Notes: generated from the letters alone by a model not told the origin. Shown: positions 1 to 7,217, numbered from the stretch's first letter. The stretch is DNA of 42,051 nt from Clostridia bacterium (GCA_017399265.1 JAFQDL010000009.1:1-42051); one strand, 5' to 3'. Program-made: numbers and translations.

Positions 1-887
1 ACATTTAAATCGTTTACTACATATGTATCAGTTGTTTCATCATATGTCGTTGTTACATTCCCGTCTAAGAATTTTGGATAAAGATTAATATTCTTATTTA
101 CATAACTACCTGATACAAATTCTTGAGTAAAATCTTTATCTAAAAACCAGCCTCCAAACGCAGTCCCTGATCTAGTAGACTTAGGTATTGCATTAAGAGT
201 ATTAAATGGAATACCTTCTCTAGCAATCGCATTACCACTAAAATCTTTATAATTCTTAATATTTGTCATATCATATATTACCGCATACTCGTCCGGAACT
301 TCTAGTGACCATTCAAAGTTCCCGTTATAACTTGCTCTAGTAGCACCTTTAGACACATCTACTATTATATACACATTAGTTGTTACAGATCTACTAGAAT
401 TAGGAATAATTGTCTGACTATTCCAGTTCTCCATTGTATTGCTAGCAGCCATACCCTCTGCATTATCTAATTTGCTTTGACTAATATAATATCCAACATC
501 CATATTATTAGCAATAGGTTTTTCTATTAAATCTAGATTAAGATATATATCTTCTGAAGTATTGGTAAATGAATATTCAAACACTATCCTAGTGTCTTCA
601 TTCTCCATATTTATATCCCCATTAGGAGCTAGTTCACCACTTGCATTATCTGCAGTAGTGCTACTATTAAATGTTAGACCAGCATTAGTCCCTAGCCATT
701 GCCAACCACTAGACTGAGTCCAGTATCTAGCAGTAACTTTAGCATCTACATACCTAGCATTGTATCCAATGCTAATACTAGCACTAAGCCCTGACATCAT
801 AGCAACAAGCACTGTTACAATGGCGGCAATCAGACCGACAATTATTATTCCAAAAAATATTAAGATTATTACAACTTTCTTCTTCAC
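1..887 (-). CDS. Surface-anchored protein with InlB-type repeat (3' end outside window)
   Basis: The frame is open from a GTG at 887-885 to the left edge, about 295 codons, so the C-terminus is missing. An AAAGGA ribosome site lies 9 nt before the GTG. The N-terminus is lysine-rich (KKK), followed by a hydrophobic stretch at about residues 5-30 that fits an uncleaved anchor or a signal sequence. Next comes a beta-rich domain opening with SISIGYNARYVDAKVTARYW. At about residues 245-280 the pattern FGGWFLDKDFTQEF...NINLYPKF matches a Listeria-Bacteroides (InlB B-type) repeat, a module typical of exported adhesins in gut Firmicutes. Exported location is inferred; the binding partner is unknown. 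Expression may be set by the poly-G promoter spacer at 944-955. It is divergent from adhE. A GTG further upstream at 920 is in frame but has no comparable ribosome site. Confidence 0.75.
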   Translation of the reverse strand, partial: MKKKVVIILIFFGIIIVGLIAAIVTVLVAMMSGLSASISIGYNARYVDAKVTARYWTQSSGWQWLGTNAGLTFNSSTTADNASGELAPNGDINMENEDTRIVFEYSFTNTSEDIYLNLDLIEKPIANNMDVGYYISQSKLDNAEGMAASNTMENWNSQTIIPNSSRSVTTNVYIIVDVSKGATRASYNGNFEWSLEVPDEYAVIYDMTNIKNYKDFSGNAIAREGIPFNTLNAIPKSTRSGTAFGGWFLDKDFTQEFVSGSYVNKNINLYPKFLDGNVTTTYDETTDTYVVNDLN

Positions 888-935
888 TAGACTATATCCT
901 TTGTGGACTAAACTATACACTTATCCATTTTTATT

Positions 936-964
936 ATTGTCTACCCCCCCCCCCCAGTTGTCAA
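936..964 (-). promoter_or_regulatory. Promoter with poly-G spacer, probably phase-variable
   Basis: On the minus strand a perfect -35 TTGACA (964-959) is followed by 17 nt and a -10 GACAAT (941-936). Twelve of the 17 spacer bases are the G run. The predicted start of transcription is near 929, giving a leader of about 40 nt before the GTG at 887. At the present tract length the spacing is the optimal 17; gain or loss of one G gives 18 or 16. Confidence 0.7.
944..955. repeat. C12/G12 homopolymer tract
   Basis: Twelve consecutive C on the plus strand, in a region that is otherwise strongly AT-rich. It is the only G/C homopolymer of this length in the window and lies exactly between the -35 and -10 of the surface-protein promoter. 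Confidence 0.95.
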
Positions 965-1054
965 GCAAAAACGGCTATATTTATAAAGTTTTTGAAATAA
1001 TTCAAACTTAAACAACTAAAATTTTTATTTGTCTTTTTAATACTCATGTTTCAG

Positions 1055-1083
1055 TTGCAAAAAATCTTTTAAAGTGCTAAAAT
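1055..1083 (+). promoter_or_regulatory. adhE promoter
   Basis: TTGCAA (1055-1060), 17-nt spacer, TAAAAT (1078-1083), with TGC directly before the -10 (extended -10). The start is predicted near 1090, so the leader is about 50 nt. Confidence 0.65.
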
Positions 1084-1092
1084 TCTATCTGG

Positions 1093-1111
1093 TTAATAAT
1101 TACATTATTAA
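1093..1111. promoter_or_regulatory. Palindrome at the adhE transcription start, candidate operator
   Basis: Perfect 8-bp arms TTAATAAT (1093-1100) and ATTATTAA (1104-1111) with a TAC centre, starting just after the predicted +1. adhE genes of clostridia are commonly controlled by the NADH sensor Rex, whose site is also an AT-rich palindrome, but this sequence does not match the usual TTGTTAA half site. The regulator is therefore open. Confidence 0.4.
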
Positions 1112-1141
1112 AATAATTTTTTTACTTTAGGAGATTATACT

Positions 1142-3748
1142 ATGACAGAACGAAAAATTATAGAAACAGTAGCCGACTTAGAGGCTGCAATAGAAAAGGC
1201 AAAAAATGCACAAAGTGAGTTTTCCACATTTACTCAAGAACAAGTAGATAGGATTTTCCGTGCTGCAGCATTAGCAGCAAACAATAATCGTATTCCACTT
1301 GCCAAAATGGCAGTTGAAGAAACTGGAATGGGTATAGTAGAAGACAAAGTTATTAAAAATCACTACGCATCAGAATATATCTACAACCAATACAAAGATT
1401 CAAGAACTTGTGGAGTTATCGAAGAAGATGAAATCTTTGGAATTAAGAAAGTAGCAGAACCTATAGGCGTTGTCGCTGCGGTTATTCCTACGACCAACCC
1501 TACGTCTACTGCAATATTTAAGACATTGCTTTGCTTAAAAACAAGAAATGCAATTATTATAAGCCCTCACCCAAGAGCAAAAAAGTCCACCATTGCAGCA
1601 GCAAAAATAGTGTTAGACGCAGCAATCAAAGCGGGAGCACCAAAAAATATTATTAATTGGATAGATGTTCCATCGCTTGAACTAACCAATACTGTAATGC
1701 AATCTGCTGATATTATTCTTGCAACAGGAGGGCCAGGAATGGTCAAAAGCGCCTACTCTAGTGGAAAGCCAGCAATTGGTGTCGGTGCAGGAAATACACC
1801 AGCAATCATTGACAGCAGTGCTAATATCAAGCTTGCAGTGAATTCTATCATTCACTCTAAGACTTTTGACAATGGTATGATCTGTGCTTCTGAACAATCT
1901 GTTATTGTATTAAAAGACAAATATGACGAAGTTAAAAAAGAATTTGAAACAAGAGGCTGCTATTTCTTAAAAAATGACGAAATCGAAAAAGTAAGAAAGA
2001 CAATTATCATCAATGGTGCACTTAATGCAAAAATTGTAGGTCAAAAAGCACATACAATTGCAGCACTTGCTGGAGTAAATGTTCCAGAAAATACAAAGAT
2101 CTTAATTGGGGAAGTAGAAAGTGTTGAATTGTCCGAAGAATTTGCCCACGAGAAACTGTCTCCTGTCCTTGCAATGTATAAAGCAAATGATTTCGAAGAT
2201 GCTGTAGAAAAAGCCCACCAATTAATTCTTGATGGAGGCCTAGGCCACACCTCTTCACTATACGCAGACACTTTGTCCGCAAAAGACAAAATTGAAAAAT
2301 TCTATAACAAAATGAGAACTTGTAGAGTTCTTATCAACACACCTTCATCACAAGGTGGAATTGGAGATTTGTACAACTTTAAATTAGCCCCATCTTTGAC
2401 ATTAGGTTGTGGATCTTGGGGCGGAAACTCCGTTTCCGAAAACGTAGGAGTTAAACATTTACTTAATATCAAAACTGTTGCAGAAAGGAGAGAGAATATG
2501 CTTTGGTTCAGAGCACCAGAAAAAGTTTATATCAAACGTGGCTGTCTTCCAGTTGCACTTGACGAACTAAAAAATGTATTAAATAAGAAAAGAGTATTTA
2601 TCGTAACAGATACATTCCTTTATGAAAATGGTTACACAAAACCTATTACAGACAAACTAGACGAAATGGGAATAGCACATGCAACCTTCTCTGACGTCGC
2701 TCCAGATCCAACGCTAGCATGCGCTAAAGAAGGAGCAAAATTAATGACAGCATTTAAGCCAGATTGCATTATCGCAATTGGTGGTGGTTCAGCAATGGAC
2801 GCAGGTAAAATCATGTGGGTACTATATGAACACCCAGAAGTAGATTTTATGGATATGGCAATGAGATTTGTTGATATCAGAAAAAGAATATATACTTTCC
2901 CCAAGATGGGAGAAAAAGCTTACTTTATAGCAGTTCCTACATCTGCAGGAACAGGCTCAGAAGTAACACCATTTGCTGTAATTACTGATGAGACCACAGG
3001 CACTAAATATCCGCTTGCAGATTATGAACTTATGCCAAAAATGGCAATTGTTGACAGCAACTTAATGATGAATGCACCAAAAGGCCTAACATCTGCATCA
3101 GGAATAGATGCTGTTACACATGCTTTAGAGGCGTATGCATCTATGATGGCTACTGATTATACAGATGGTTTAGCATTACAAGCACTAAAAGTAATATTTG
3201 AATATTTACCTCGTGCTTATAACAATGGCGCAACCGATCCAGAAGCTAGAGAAAAAATGGCAAATGCAGCAACAATGGCTGGCATGTCATTTGCAAACGC
3301 TTTCCTAGGCGTTTGCCACTCTATGGCACACAAATTAGGAGCTTTCCATCACCTACCTCACGGTGTAGCAAATGCTTTAATGATTAACGAAGTAATTAAA
3401 TTTAACTCAGTAGAAGTGCCAACAAAAATGGGGACATTCCCTCAATATGATCACCCTCACACACTTAGAAGATATGCAGAAATTGCAGAGAGTTTAAATC
3501 TTGGAGGCAAAACAGACGAAGAAAAATTAGCCAACTTACTTAATGCAATAAATGAATTAAAGAATGCTATTGGAATTAAGGAAACCATAAAAGATTATGG
3601 CATAGACGAACAAGTTTTCCTAAACTCACTAGACGAGATGTCCGAACAAGCATTTGATGATCAATGCACCGGAGCAAATCCTAGATATCCATTAATCAGT
3701 GAAATAAAACAAATGTATCTAAACGCATATTACGGAGGAAATAATTAA
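1142..3748 (+). CDS. adhE: Bifunctional acetaldehyde-CoA/alcohol dehydrogenase AdhE
   Basis: Converts acetyl-CoA to acetaldehyde and then to ethanol, using two NADH, in fermentation; cytoplasmic and in known cases forming spirosome filaments. The 868 residues match the family length. The N-terminal aldehyde dehydrogenase half (about 1-440) has the catalytic cysteine at C248 in GMICASEQS and a nucleotide-binding GVGAGNTPA. The C-terminal iron alcohol dehydrogenase half (about 460-868) has GGGSAMDAGK, GTGSEVTPF and the metal ligands D656, H660, H726 and H740, equivalent in spacing to E. coli D653, H657, H723 and H737. All key residues are intact. The start has TAGGAG 9 nt upstream. The stop codon overlaps the next ATG by one base (TAATG), so the downstream kinase-like gene is translationally coupled. 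Confidence 0.97.
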   Translation: MTERKIIETVADLEAAIEKAKNAQSEFSTFTQEQVDRIFRAAALAANNNRIPLAKMAVEETGMGIVEDKVIKNHYASEYIYNQYKDSRTCGVIEEDEIFGIKKVAEPIGVVAAVIPTTNPTSTAIFKTLLCLKTRNAIIISPHPRAKKSTIAAAKIVLDAAIKAGAPKNIINWIDVPSLELTNTVMQSADIILATGGPGMVKSAYSSGKPAIGVGAGNTPAIIDSSANIKLAVNSIIHSKTFDNGMICASEQSVIVLKDKYDEVKKEFETRGCYFLKNDEIEKVRKTIIINGALNAKIVGQKAHTIAALAGVNVPENTKILIGEVESVELSEEFAHEKLSPVLAMYKANDFEDAVEKAHQLILDGGLGHTSSLYADTLSAKDKIEKFYNKMRTCRVLINTPSSQGGIGDLYNFKLAPSLTLGCGSWGGNSVSENVGVKHLLNIKTVAERRENMLWFRAPEKVYIKRGCLPVALDELKNVLNKKRVFIVTDTFLYENGYTKPITDKLDEMGIAHATFSDVAPDPTLACAKEGAKLMTAFKPDCIIAIGGGSAMDAGKIMWVLYEHPEVDFMDMAMRFVDIRKRIYTFPKMGEKAYFIAVPTSAGTGSEVTPFAVITDETTGTKYPLADYELMPKMAIVDSNLMMNAPKGLTSASGIDAVTHALEAYASMMATDYTDGLALQALKVIFEYLPRAYNNGATDPEAREKMANAATMAGMSFANAFLGVCHSMAHKLGAFHHLPHGVANALMINEVIKFNSVEVPTKMGTFPQYDHPHTLRRYAEIAESLNLGGKTDEEKLANLLNAINELKNAIGIKETIKDYGIDEQVFLNSLDEMSEQAFDDQCTGANPRYPLISEIKQMYLNAYYGGNN

Positions 3749-4509
3749 TGAGTTACAATTTAGGCAATATGTTAAAAGAAAGAAAAAATAAAACAATTTT
3801 TAGAGATGGTGACAAAACTATTAAACTATTTGTCAAAAACCATTTAAAATCAAATGTTTTAAATGAAGCTATCAACCAAGCAAGAGTAGAAGAAAACACT
3901 CAATTAAATATACCAAAACTTTTAGAAGTAACTACAATTGATAGTCGTTGGGCGTTAGTTAGTGAGCATATAGAAGGCACAACTCTAGCAGAATTAATGG
4001 AAAAAAACCCAGACAAACTTGATGATTATTTAGATACTTTTGTTGATATACAATTAGAAGTTTTATCAAATAATGTGCCTATGCTAAACAGAATCAAAGA
4101 AAAGTTTAAAAACAAACTTAACAACTTTGACAAACTAAACGAAGCCACTAAATATGAACTACTTGCAAGACTTGAAGGCATGAAAAATCACACAAAGCTT
4201 TGCCACGGAGATTTTAATCCAAGTAATATTGTTATAAAAGAAGACGGATCCCATTATATCTTAGACTGGGCACATGCAACTCAAGGCAACGCTTCCGCTG
4301 ATGCAGCAAGAACTTATTTACTATTCTGTATGCAAGAAAAGAATGAAATTGCTGAGAAATATTTAAACTTATTCTCAGGGAAAAGCGGAATAGACATCAA
4401 AAATATCCAACGTTGGATACCAATCGTTGCCGCAACTCAAATGTCAAAAGGCATAGAAGAAGAACAAGAATTTTTATCTAATTGGATCAATGTTGTTGAA
4501 TATGTTTAA
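3748..4509 (+). CDS. APH/choline-kinase-type phosphotransferase
   Basis: A 253-residue protein with the kinase-like fold of the aminoglycoside phosphotransferase/choline kinase superfamily. The catalytic loop CHGDFNPSNIV (Brenner motif HGDxxxxN, about residue 151) and the metal-binding YILDWAHA (about 172-175) are both present. Upstream, EHIEGTTLAELM resembles the hinge region of small-molecule kinases. The substrate cannot be read from sequence; choline, a sugar, or an antibiotic are all possible, and resistance should not be assumed. It follows adhE with a one-base overlap and shares its transcript, ending at the terminator at 4554-4590. Why an alcohol dehydrogenase would be coupled to such a kinase is not obvious. 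Confidence 0.8.
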   Translation: MSYNLGNMLKERKNKTIFRDGDKTIKLFVKNHLKSNVLNEAINQARVEENTQLNIPKLLEVTTIDSRWALVSEHIEGTTLAELMEKNPDKLDDYLDTFVDIQLEVLSNNVPMLNRIKEKFKNKLNNFDKLNEATKYELLARLEGMKNHTKLCHGDFNPSNIVIKEDGSHYILDWAHATQGNASADAARTYLLFCMQEKNEIAEKYLNLFSGKSGIDIKNIQRWIPIVAATQMSKGIEEEQEFLSNWINVVEYV

Positions 4510-4553
4510 TGTAATATAAATAATTATTAGTCATTAACAAAAAATCAATATAT

Positions 4554-4590
4554 AAAAAAAGATGCTACTTTATTAATAGCATCTTTTTTT
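4554..4590. terminator. Bidirectional terminator
   Basis: GATGCTA (4561-4567) pairs with TAGCATC (4577-4583), flanked by A7 and T7, with a 9-nt loop. It serves the adhE operon (plus) and the tRNA-Thr transcription unit (minus). Confidence 0.85.
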
Positions 4591-4677
4591 TCACAAACTT
4601 GGCGCCGTGCGAGTACAAGTCCGTGAGAATCCGCAAATAATCACCTATATATTTACTGGAGCTAATAGCCGGATTCG

Positions 4678-4811
4678 GTGCAGACGCAACGCGTCAAATT
4701 TCCAAGCGGTAATGCTTACATTACATAAGCGAGGAATACAAGTTCAAATCCGTTTTCGTTAGAAAACATGCTATTGAGATAGCATTGGCTATTTGCGAAA
4801 AATGTTTATTT
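4678..4811 (-). other. Trailer unit B, hairpin-rich unit with decayed tRNA-like features
   Basis: A 134-nt unit between two tRNA-Thr 3'-end copies. It begins GTGC like unit A but differs otherwise. It contains perfect hairpins GACGC/GCGTC (4683-4695), GTAATG/CATTAC (4709-4724), GTTTTC/GAAAAC (4752-4767) and ATGCTAT/ATAGCAT (4768-4785). On the plus strand CCAAGCGGTAA resembles a D-arm and GTTCAAATCC (4742-4751) a T-loop, but the supposed arms do not pair, so a functional tRNA is not supported. Confidence 0.5.
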
Positions 4812-4832
4812 TGGAGCTAATAGCCGGATTCG

Positions 4833-4941
4833 GTGCCGAGCGTAGCGAACGCCCTCGCACAAGCCTACAGCGATACACCATGCTTGGCGCCGTGCGAGTA
4901 CAAGTCCGTGAGAATCCGCATACAATCACCTATATATTTAC
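4833..4941 (-). other. Trailer unit A, structured element homologous to the tRNA-Gln unit
   Basis: A 109-nt non-coding unit in the tRNA-Thr trailer. On the plus strand CTCGCAC (4854-4860) pairs with GTGCGAG (4892-4898), AAGC (4861-4864) with GCTT (4882-4885), and CGGATTC inside the tRNA copy (4825-4831) with GAATCCG (4912-4918). The same blocks, in the same order, occur in the 108-nt unit at 21468-21575 behind tRNA-Gln: GTGCCGAGC, GCGAACGC, CTCGCACAAGC, GTGCGAGTAC and GTGAGAATCC. The two units are clearly related although their host tRNAs differ. Function is unknown; it could be a minimal mobile element, an att-site remnant or a processed small RNA. Confidence 0.7.
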
Positions 4942-5017
4942 TGGAGCTAATAGCCGGATTCGAACCGGCGACCTACGCATTACGAGTGCGTTGCTCTACC
5001 AACTGAGCCATATTAGC
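4942..5017 (-). tRNA. tRNA-Thr (anticodon CGT)
   Basis: A 76-nt cloverleaf with encoded CCA. The acceptor GCTAATA/TATTAGC pairs fully. The D-arm is GGCTCAGTTGGTAGAGC. The anticodon stem ACGCA/TGCGT closes loop CTCGTAA (anticodon CGT, reading ACG). The T-arm GCCGG/CCGGC closes TTCGAAT. CGT is the minor threonine isoacceptor in an AT-rich genome, where the TGT tRNA can usually also read ACG by wobble. Its trailer carries the repeat array at 4598-4941. Confidence 0.95.
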
Positions 5018-5036
5018 ATAATATTTAAACAAATAA

Positions 5037-5065
5037 AGTATACAATAAATACTTATTTATTCCAA
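5037..5065 (-). promoter_or_regulatory. tRNA-Thr promoter
   Basis: On the minus strand TTGGAA (5065-5060), a 17-nt spacer and TATACT (5042-5037), placed 20 nt before the tRNA 5' end. Confidence 0.6.
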
Positions 5066-5122
5066 CTAATTTAATGCTAGTCTAGTTTAACAATTTACAA
5101 AAAAAATAGCATATAGCTATTT

Positions 5123-5803
5123 TTATCCAATTGTAGGCTCGTCAGTTTCTGCAACAATCTCACCTAATACTTCTCTATTGTTTGCTGGTGAAAGTATCAC
5201 TTGAGCATAATCTTTACTACCATATTTTGATAGAACTGCAATTCCATCTTGAATATCTAACATATCACTATCTACATGATCTCTTAAAAATTCAGCTAAA
5301 TAGTGGTCAGACATAGGCAAATCAAGTCTGCAGAAATGTGATAAAACATTTTGAATTCTATGTAAATTGTTTTCATCTACTTTTGAACCAAATTCATACA
5401 CTTCTTCAACCAACTTTTGATACTCTTCTTCATTATTACCGGATTCATAACCACTTGCCACTCTTCTTGCTTTACTAATTACAAACTTAGTTATTTTATC
5501 TCTATCAGCTGTTTGATAATCCATCATAGCACCGGCAGCACTGATACTAAAATTATTCATAGTAAGCAACACATCTGCAACTTTTTGAATATCAGGTCTT
5601 TGGAATTTGCCAAATTTATCTTTGATTTTGTCAGCAACTGTTTGTGGATAACATTTCGCCTCTAATATATCTGCATACTTAACCAAGTCTTCAATATCTC
5701 CCGCTTCACAGTCTGCATATAATTTCAATCTTTTTACTTCGACACCATAATTTTCACATTCTTTTTGCATATTAAATATTGCATTCATTAAACCTTTGTT
5801 CAT
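5123..5803 (-). CDS. Hypothetical protein, third gene of an unknown operon
   Basis: 226 residues, not recognised. No signal peptide or membrane segment is visible, so it is probably cytoplasmic. The sequence is mostly helical in appearance, with many charged residues: it opens MNKGLMNAIFNMQKECENYGVEVKRLK, has a cysteine-containing segment near residues 30-50, and ends in an acidic tail VAETDEPTIG. Ribosome site AGGAGG lies 7 nt before the ATG. It is preceded by 5826-6440 with a 22-nt gap on the same strand and is the last gene before the tRNA-Thr promoter. No catalytic motif was found. Confidence 0.65.
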   Translation of the reverse strand: MNKGLMNAIFNMQKECENYGVEVKRLKLYADCEAGDIEDLVKYADILEAKCYPQTVADKIKDKFGKFQRPDIQKVADVLLTMNNFSISAAGAMMDYQTADRDKITKFVISKARRVASGYESGNNEEEYQKLVEEVYEFGSKVDENNLHRIQNVLSHFCRLDLPMSDHYLAEFLRDHVDSDMLDIQDGIAVLSKYGSKDYAQVILSPANNREVLGEIVAETDEPTIG

Positions 5804-5825
5804 AATTTTCCTCCTATTATTTCTT

Positions 5826-6440
5826 TTACATCTCTAATTGATTTTGTTGCCTATCAACATCTTTACTTTGTTTGCCTGAATACAAACTAGCCGATTGCGA
5901 AATCATCTGATTAGTAAATTCATAAATCAAATTAAGAACCTCTAAATCAGCTTTTCTTTTTTGTTTTTCTTCAATATATGTTTGCACATCTTCTTTTATT
6001 GGCTTAGTCACATCTTGTCTTTCTATTAATTTCTTTCTAATAACTTCTATATTATCAATTAAATCTTCTTTAGCATCAACAAAAATTTGAGCAGGCGCAA
6101 AAGCTATAACACTTACTAACTGAGCTAAATCTTCAGCAAAAATTATTTTTTCGCCTTTGTTCCTTTTATCCATTTTCTTTCCAAAAAATTCTAAATTTGT
6201 TGACGCAATATATTCACCTTTAGAATAAACCGCTAAACATGGCATATTATCATCCTCTTGAACTACATACTCTAAAGCATCACCTAAATTGTACTCCATA
6301 TTATCAATTAACGTAGAACTTGAATTTCTAGACTCCCTATTAACCCGTAAAAGCAAACATCCATTTATGCCATTACAGCAAATTGAATTAACCGCTTGAT
6401 CACTCAAACTAATCATTTTTTTACCGACATTAAAACTCAT
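5826..6440 (-). CDS. Hypothetical protein, second gene of an unknown operon
   Basis: 204 residues from the ATG at 6440 (MSFNVGKKMISLS), chosen because a GAGGGGG ribosome site lies just upstream and because the longer frame to 6512 would run back into the preceding gene. The N-terminal half looks beta-rich: CCNGINGCLLLRV, then a conserved-looking PCLAVYSKGEYIAS. The C-terminal half (about 125-185) is a charged helix with KPIKEDVQTYIEEKQKRKADLE, probably a coiled coil. No transmembrane segment is seen. It starts 16 nt after the upstream gene ends. Function unknown; the charged helices in this and the neighbouring products suggest they may form one complex. Confidence 0.6.
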   Translation of the reverse strand: MSFNVGKKMISLSDQAVNSICCNGINGCLLLRVNRESRNSSSTLIDNMEYNLGDALEYVVQEDDNMPCLAVYSKGEYIASTNLEFFGKKMDKRNKGEKIIFAEDLAQLVSVIAFAPAQIFVDAKEDLIDNIEVIRKKLIERQDVTKPIKEDVQTYIEEKQKRKADLEVLNLIYEFTNQMISQSASLYSGKQSKDVDRQQNQLEM

Positions 6441-6456
6441 AACTAATCCCCCTCTC

Positions 6457-7053
6457 TTATAACAATTCAATTTCTTCTTCCAAACTCTTAGCAATAAGTT
6501 GTTGTTTTCCACGAAATGAAATTGAAATATTTTTCATATCATCTAGAAATGTATCTAGTTCATTCATTCTAATTAAAGCACCTTTTGCTGTTTTTAATTC
6601 TTTAATATATTTAGCTAAACTTACATTTCCTAATTCTCTATAGCCTGAAATGCGTTCTTTAGTTTCATTTTTCAGATTAGCAATAGAACTCTTAGCCATA
6701 TCATATAATTCTTCAATATAGCCAGATGGAATAAATGCTAAAAACTCCTCCAACTCCTCTATTGAACGAATTTTGTGATCATCTTTTTGATCATAAATTT
6801 TATCATACTTATATTCACTAGCAAATAAAAGAATTTGCTCGTTAGAGACACTTGAATTTTTACAAGTACAATAAATAAGCGACTGATCCCTAAACGATTT
6901 ATGTGCAACATAACATACATCTTGCATTGTACTACCAGGAGAAGTTTTTTCAGCCTCCATTCTATTATTCACTAGATCACTCACTCTACGAACCAAAGTG
7001 CTTCCTATACTTTTCATTTCCCAGTTTGTTTTTTCGCCATATGCATCTATCAT
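6457..7053 (-). CDS. Hypothetical protein, first gene of an unknown operon
   Basis: 198 residues, not recognised, with GAGGG before the ATG. The N-terminal segment SIGSTLVRRVSDLVNNRMEAE is followed by a central part with CYVAHKSFRDQSLIYCTCK and a long helical C-terminus with alternating K and E, ending SLEEEIELL. No membrane segment is visible. It is driven by the promoter at 7098-7127 and heads the three-gene set 5123-7053. The set lies between tex and tRNA-Thr with no homologous neighbour to suggest a role. Confidence 0.6.
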   Translation of the reverse strand: MIDAYGEKTNWEMKSIGSTLVRRVSDLVNNRMEAEKTSPGSTMQDVCYVAHKSFRDQSLIYCTCKNSSVSNEQILLFASEYKYDKIYDQKDDHKIRSIEELEEFLAFIPSGYIEELYDMAKSSIANLKNETKERISGYRELGNVSLAKYIKELKTAKGALIRMNELDTFLDDMKNISISFRGKQQLIAKSLEEEIELL

Positions 7054-7097
7054 TTTACCCTCACTAATTCAATAATTCATTGTTGTATCGCATAAAG

Positions 7098-7127
7098 ATT
7101 ATACATCACTCAAAATATAAAAGTCAA
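7098..7127 (-). promoter_or_regulatory. Promoter of the three-gene hypothetical operon
   Basis: On the minus strand TTGACT (7127-7122), an 18-nt spacer and a perfect TATAAT (7103-7098), followed by a leader of about 40 nt to the ATG at 7053. Confidence 0.7.
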
Positions 7128-7185
7128 TACCCATTTTTTTAATAATATCTAATTTTAGACAAATAAAAAAAATCTTTATATTTAA

Positions 7186-7217
7186 AACAAAAAAATCAGT
7201 GCAACTTTTTACACTGA
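7186..7217 (-). terminator. tex terminator
   Basis: TCAGTG (7196-7201) and CACTGA (7212-7217) form the stem. The minus strand continues into a T7 run. It lies 33 nt after the tex stop. Confidence 0.75.

Larger units (their letters stand above)
4598..4962 (-). repeat. Array of tRNA-Thr 3'-end copies separated by structured units
   Basis: The last 21 nt of tRNA-Thr (from the T-loop CGAATCC to CCA) occur three times in the same orientation: in the real tRNA (4942-4962), at 4812-4832 and at 4657-4677. The periods are 130 and 155 nt. Between them lie unit A (4833-4941) and unit B (4678-4811). A truncated copy of unit A's distal half lies beyond the last repeat, so 4598-4677 matches 4883-4962 at 78 of 80 positions. 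Every copy leaves the tRNA sequence at the same base: the plus strand reads GGATTCG then GTGC rather than AACC. No protein gene is supported here. With the tRNA and terminator this explains the whole 613-nt gap between 4509 and 5123. Confidence 0.85.

Noticed and set aside
760..1011. 83-codon open frame on the plus strand
   Set aside because: Antisense to the GTG-started surface-protein gene and translates the C12 tract; no ribosome site.
4698..4760. Possible suppressor tRNA with a TTA anticodon in loop CATTACA
   Set aside because: Position 33 is A instead of U, the D- and T-stems do not pair and the acceptor ends are not complementary, so a working tRNA is not supported.
4598..4962. CRISPR array
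   Set aside because: Only three repeats, which are tRNA 3' ends, with spacers over 100 nt that share sequence; no cas genes.
4598..4962. Complete integrated phage or island at tRNA-Thr or tRNA-Gln
   Set aside because: No integrase, excisionase or cargo gene lies between the repeats, and gene content on either side is ordinary.
4793..5074. 93-codon open frame on the plus strand
   Set aside because: It is the antisense reading of tRNA-Thr and its trailer unit (NSRIRTGDLRITSALLYQLSH is a well-known false translation of a tRNA gene).
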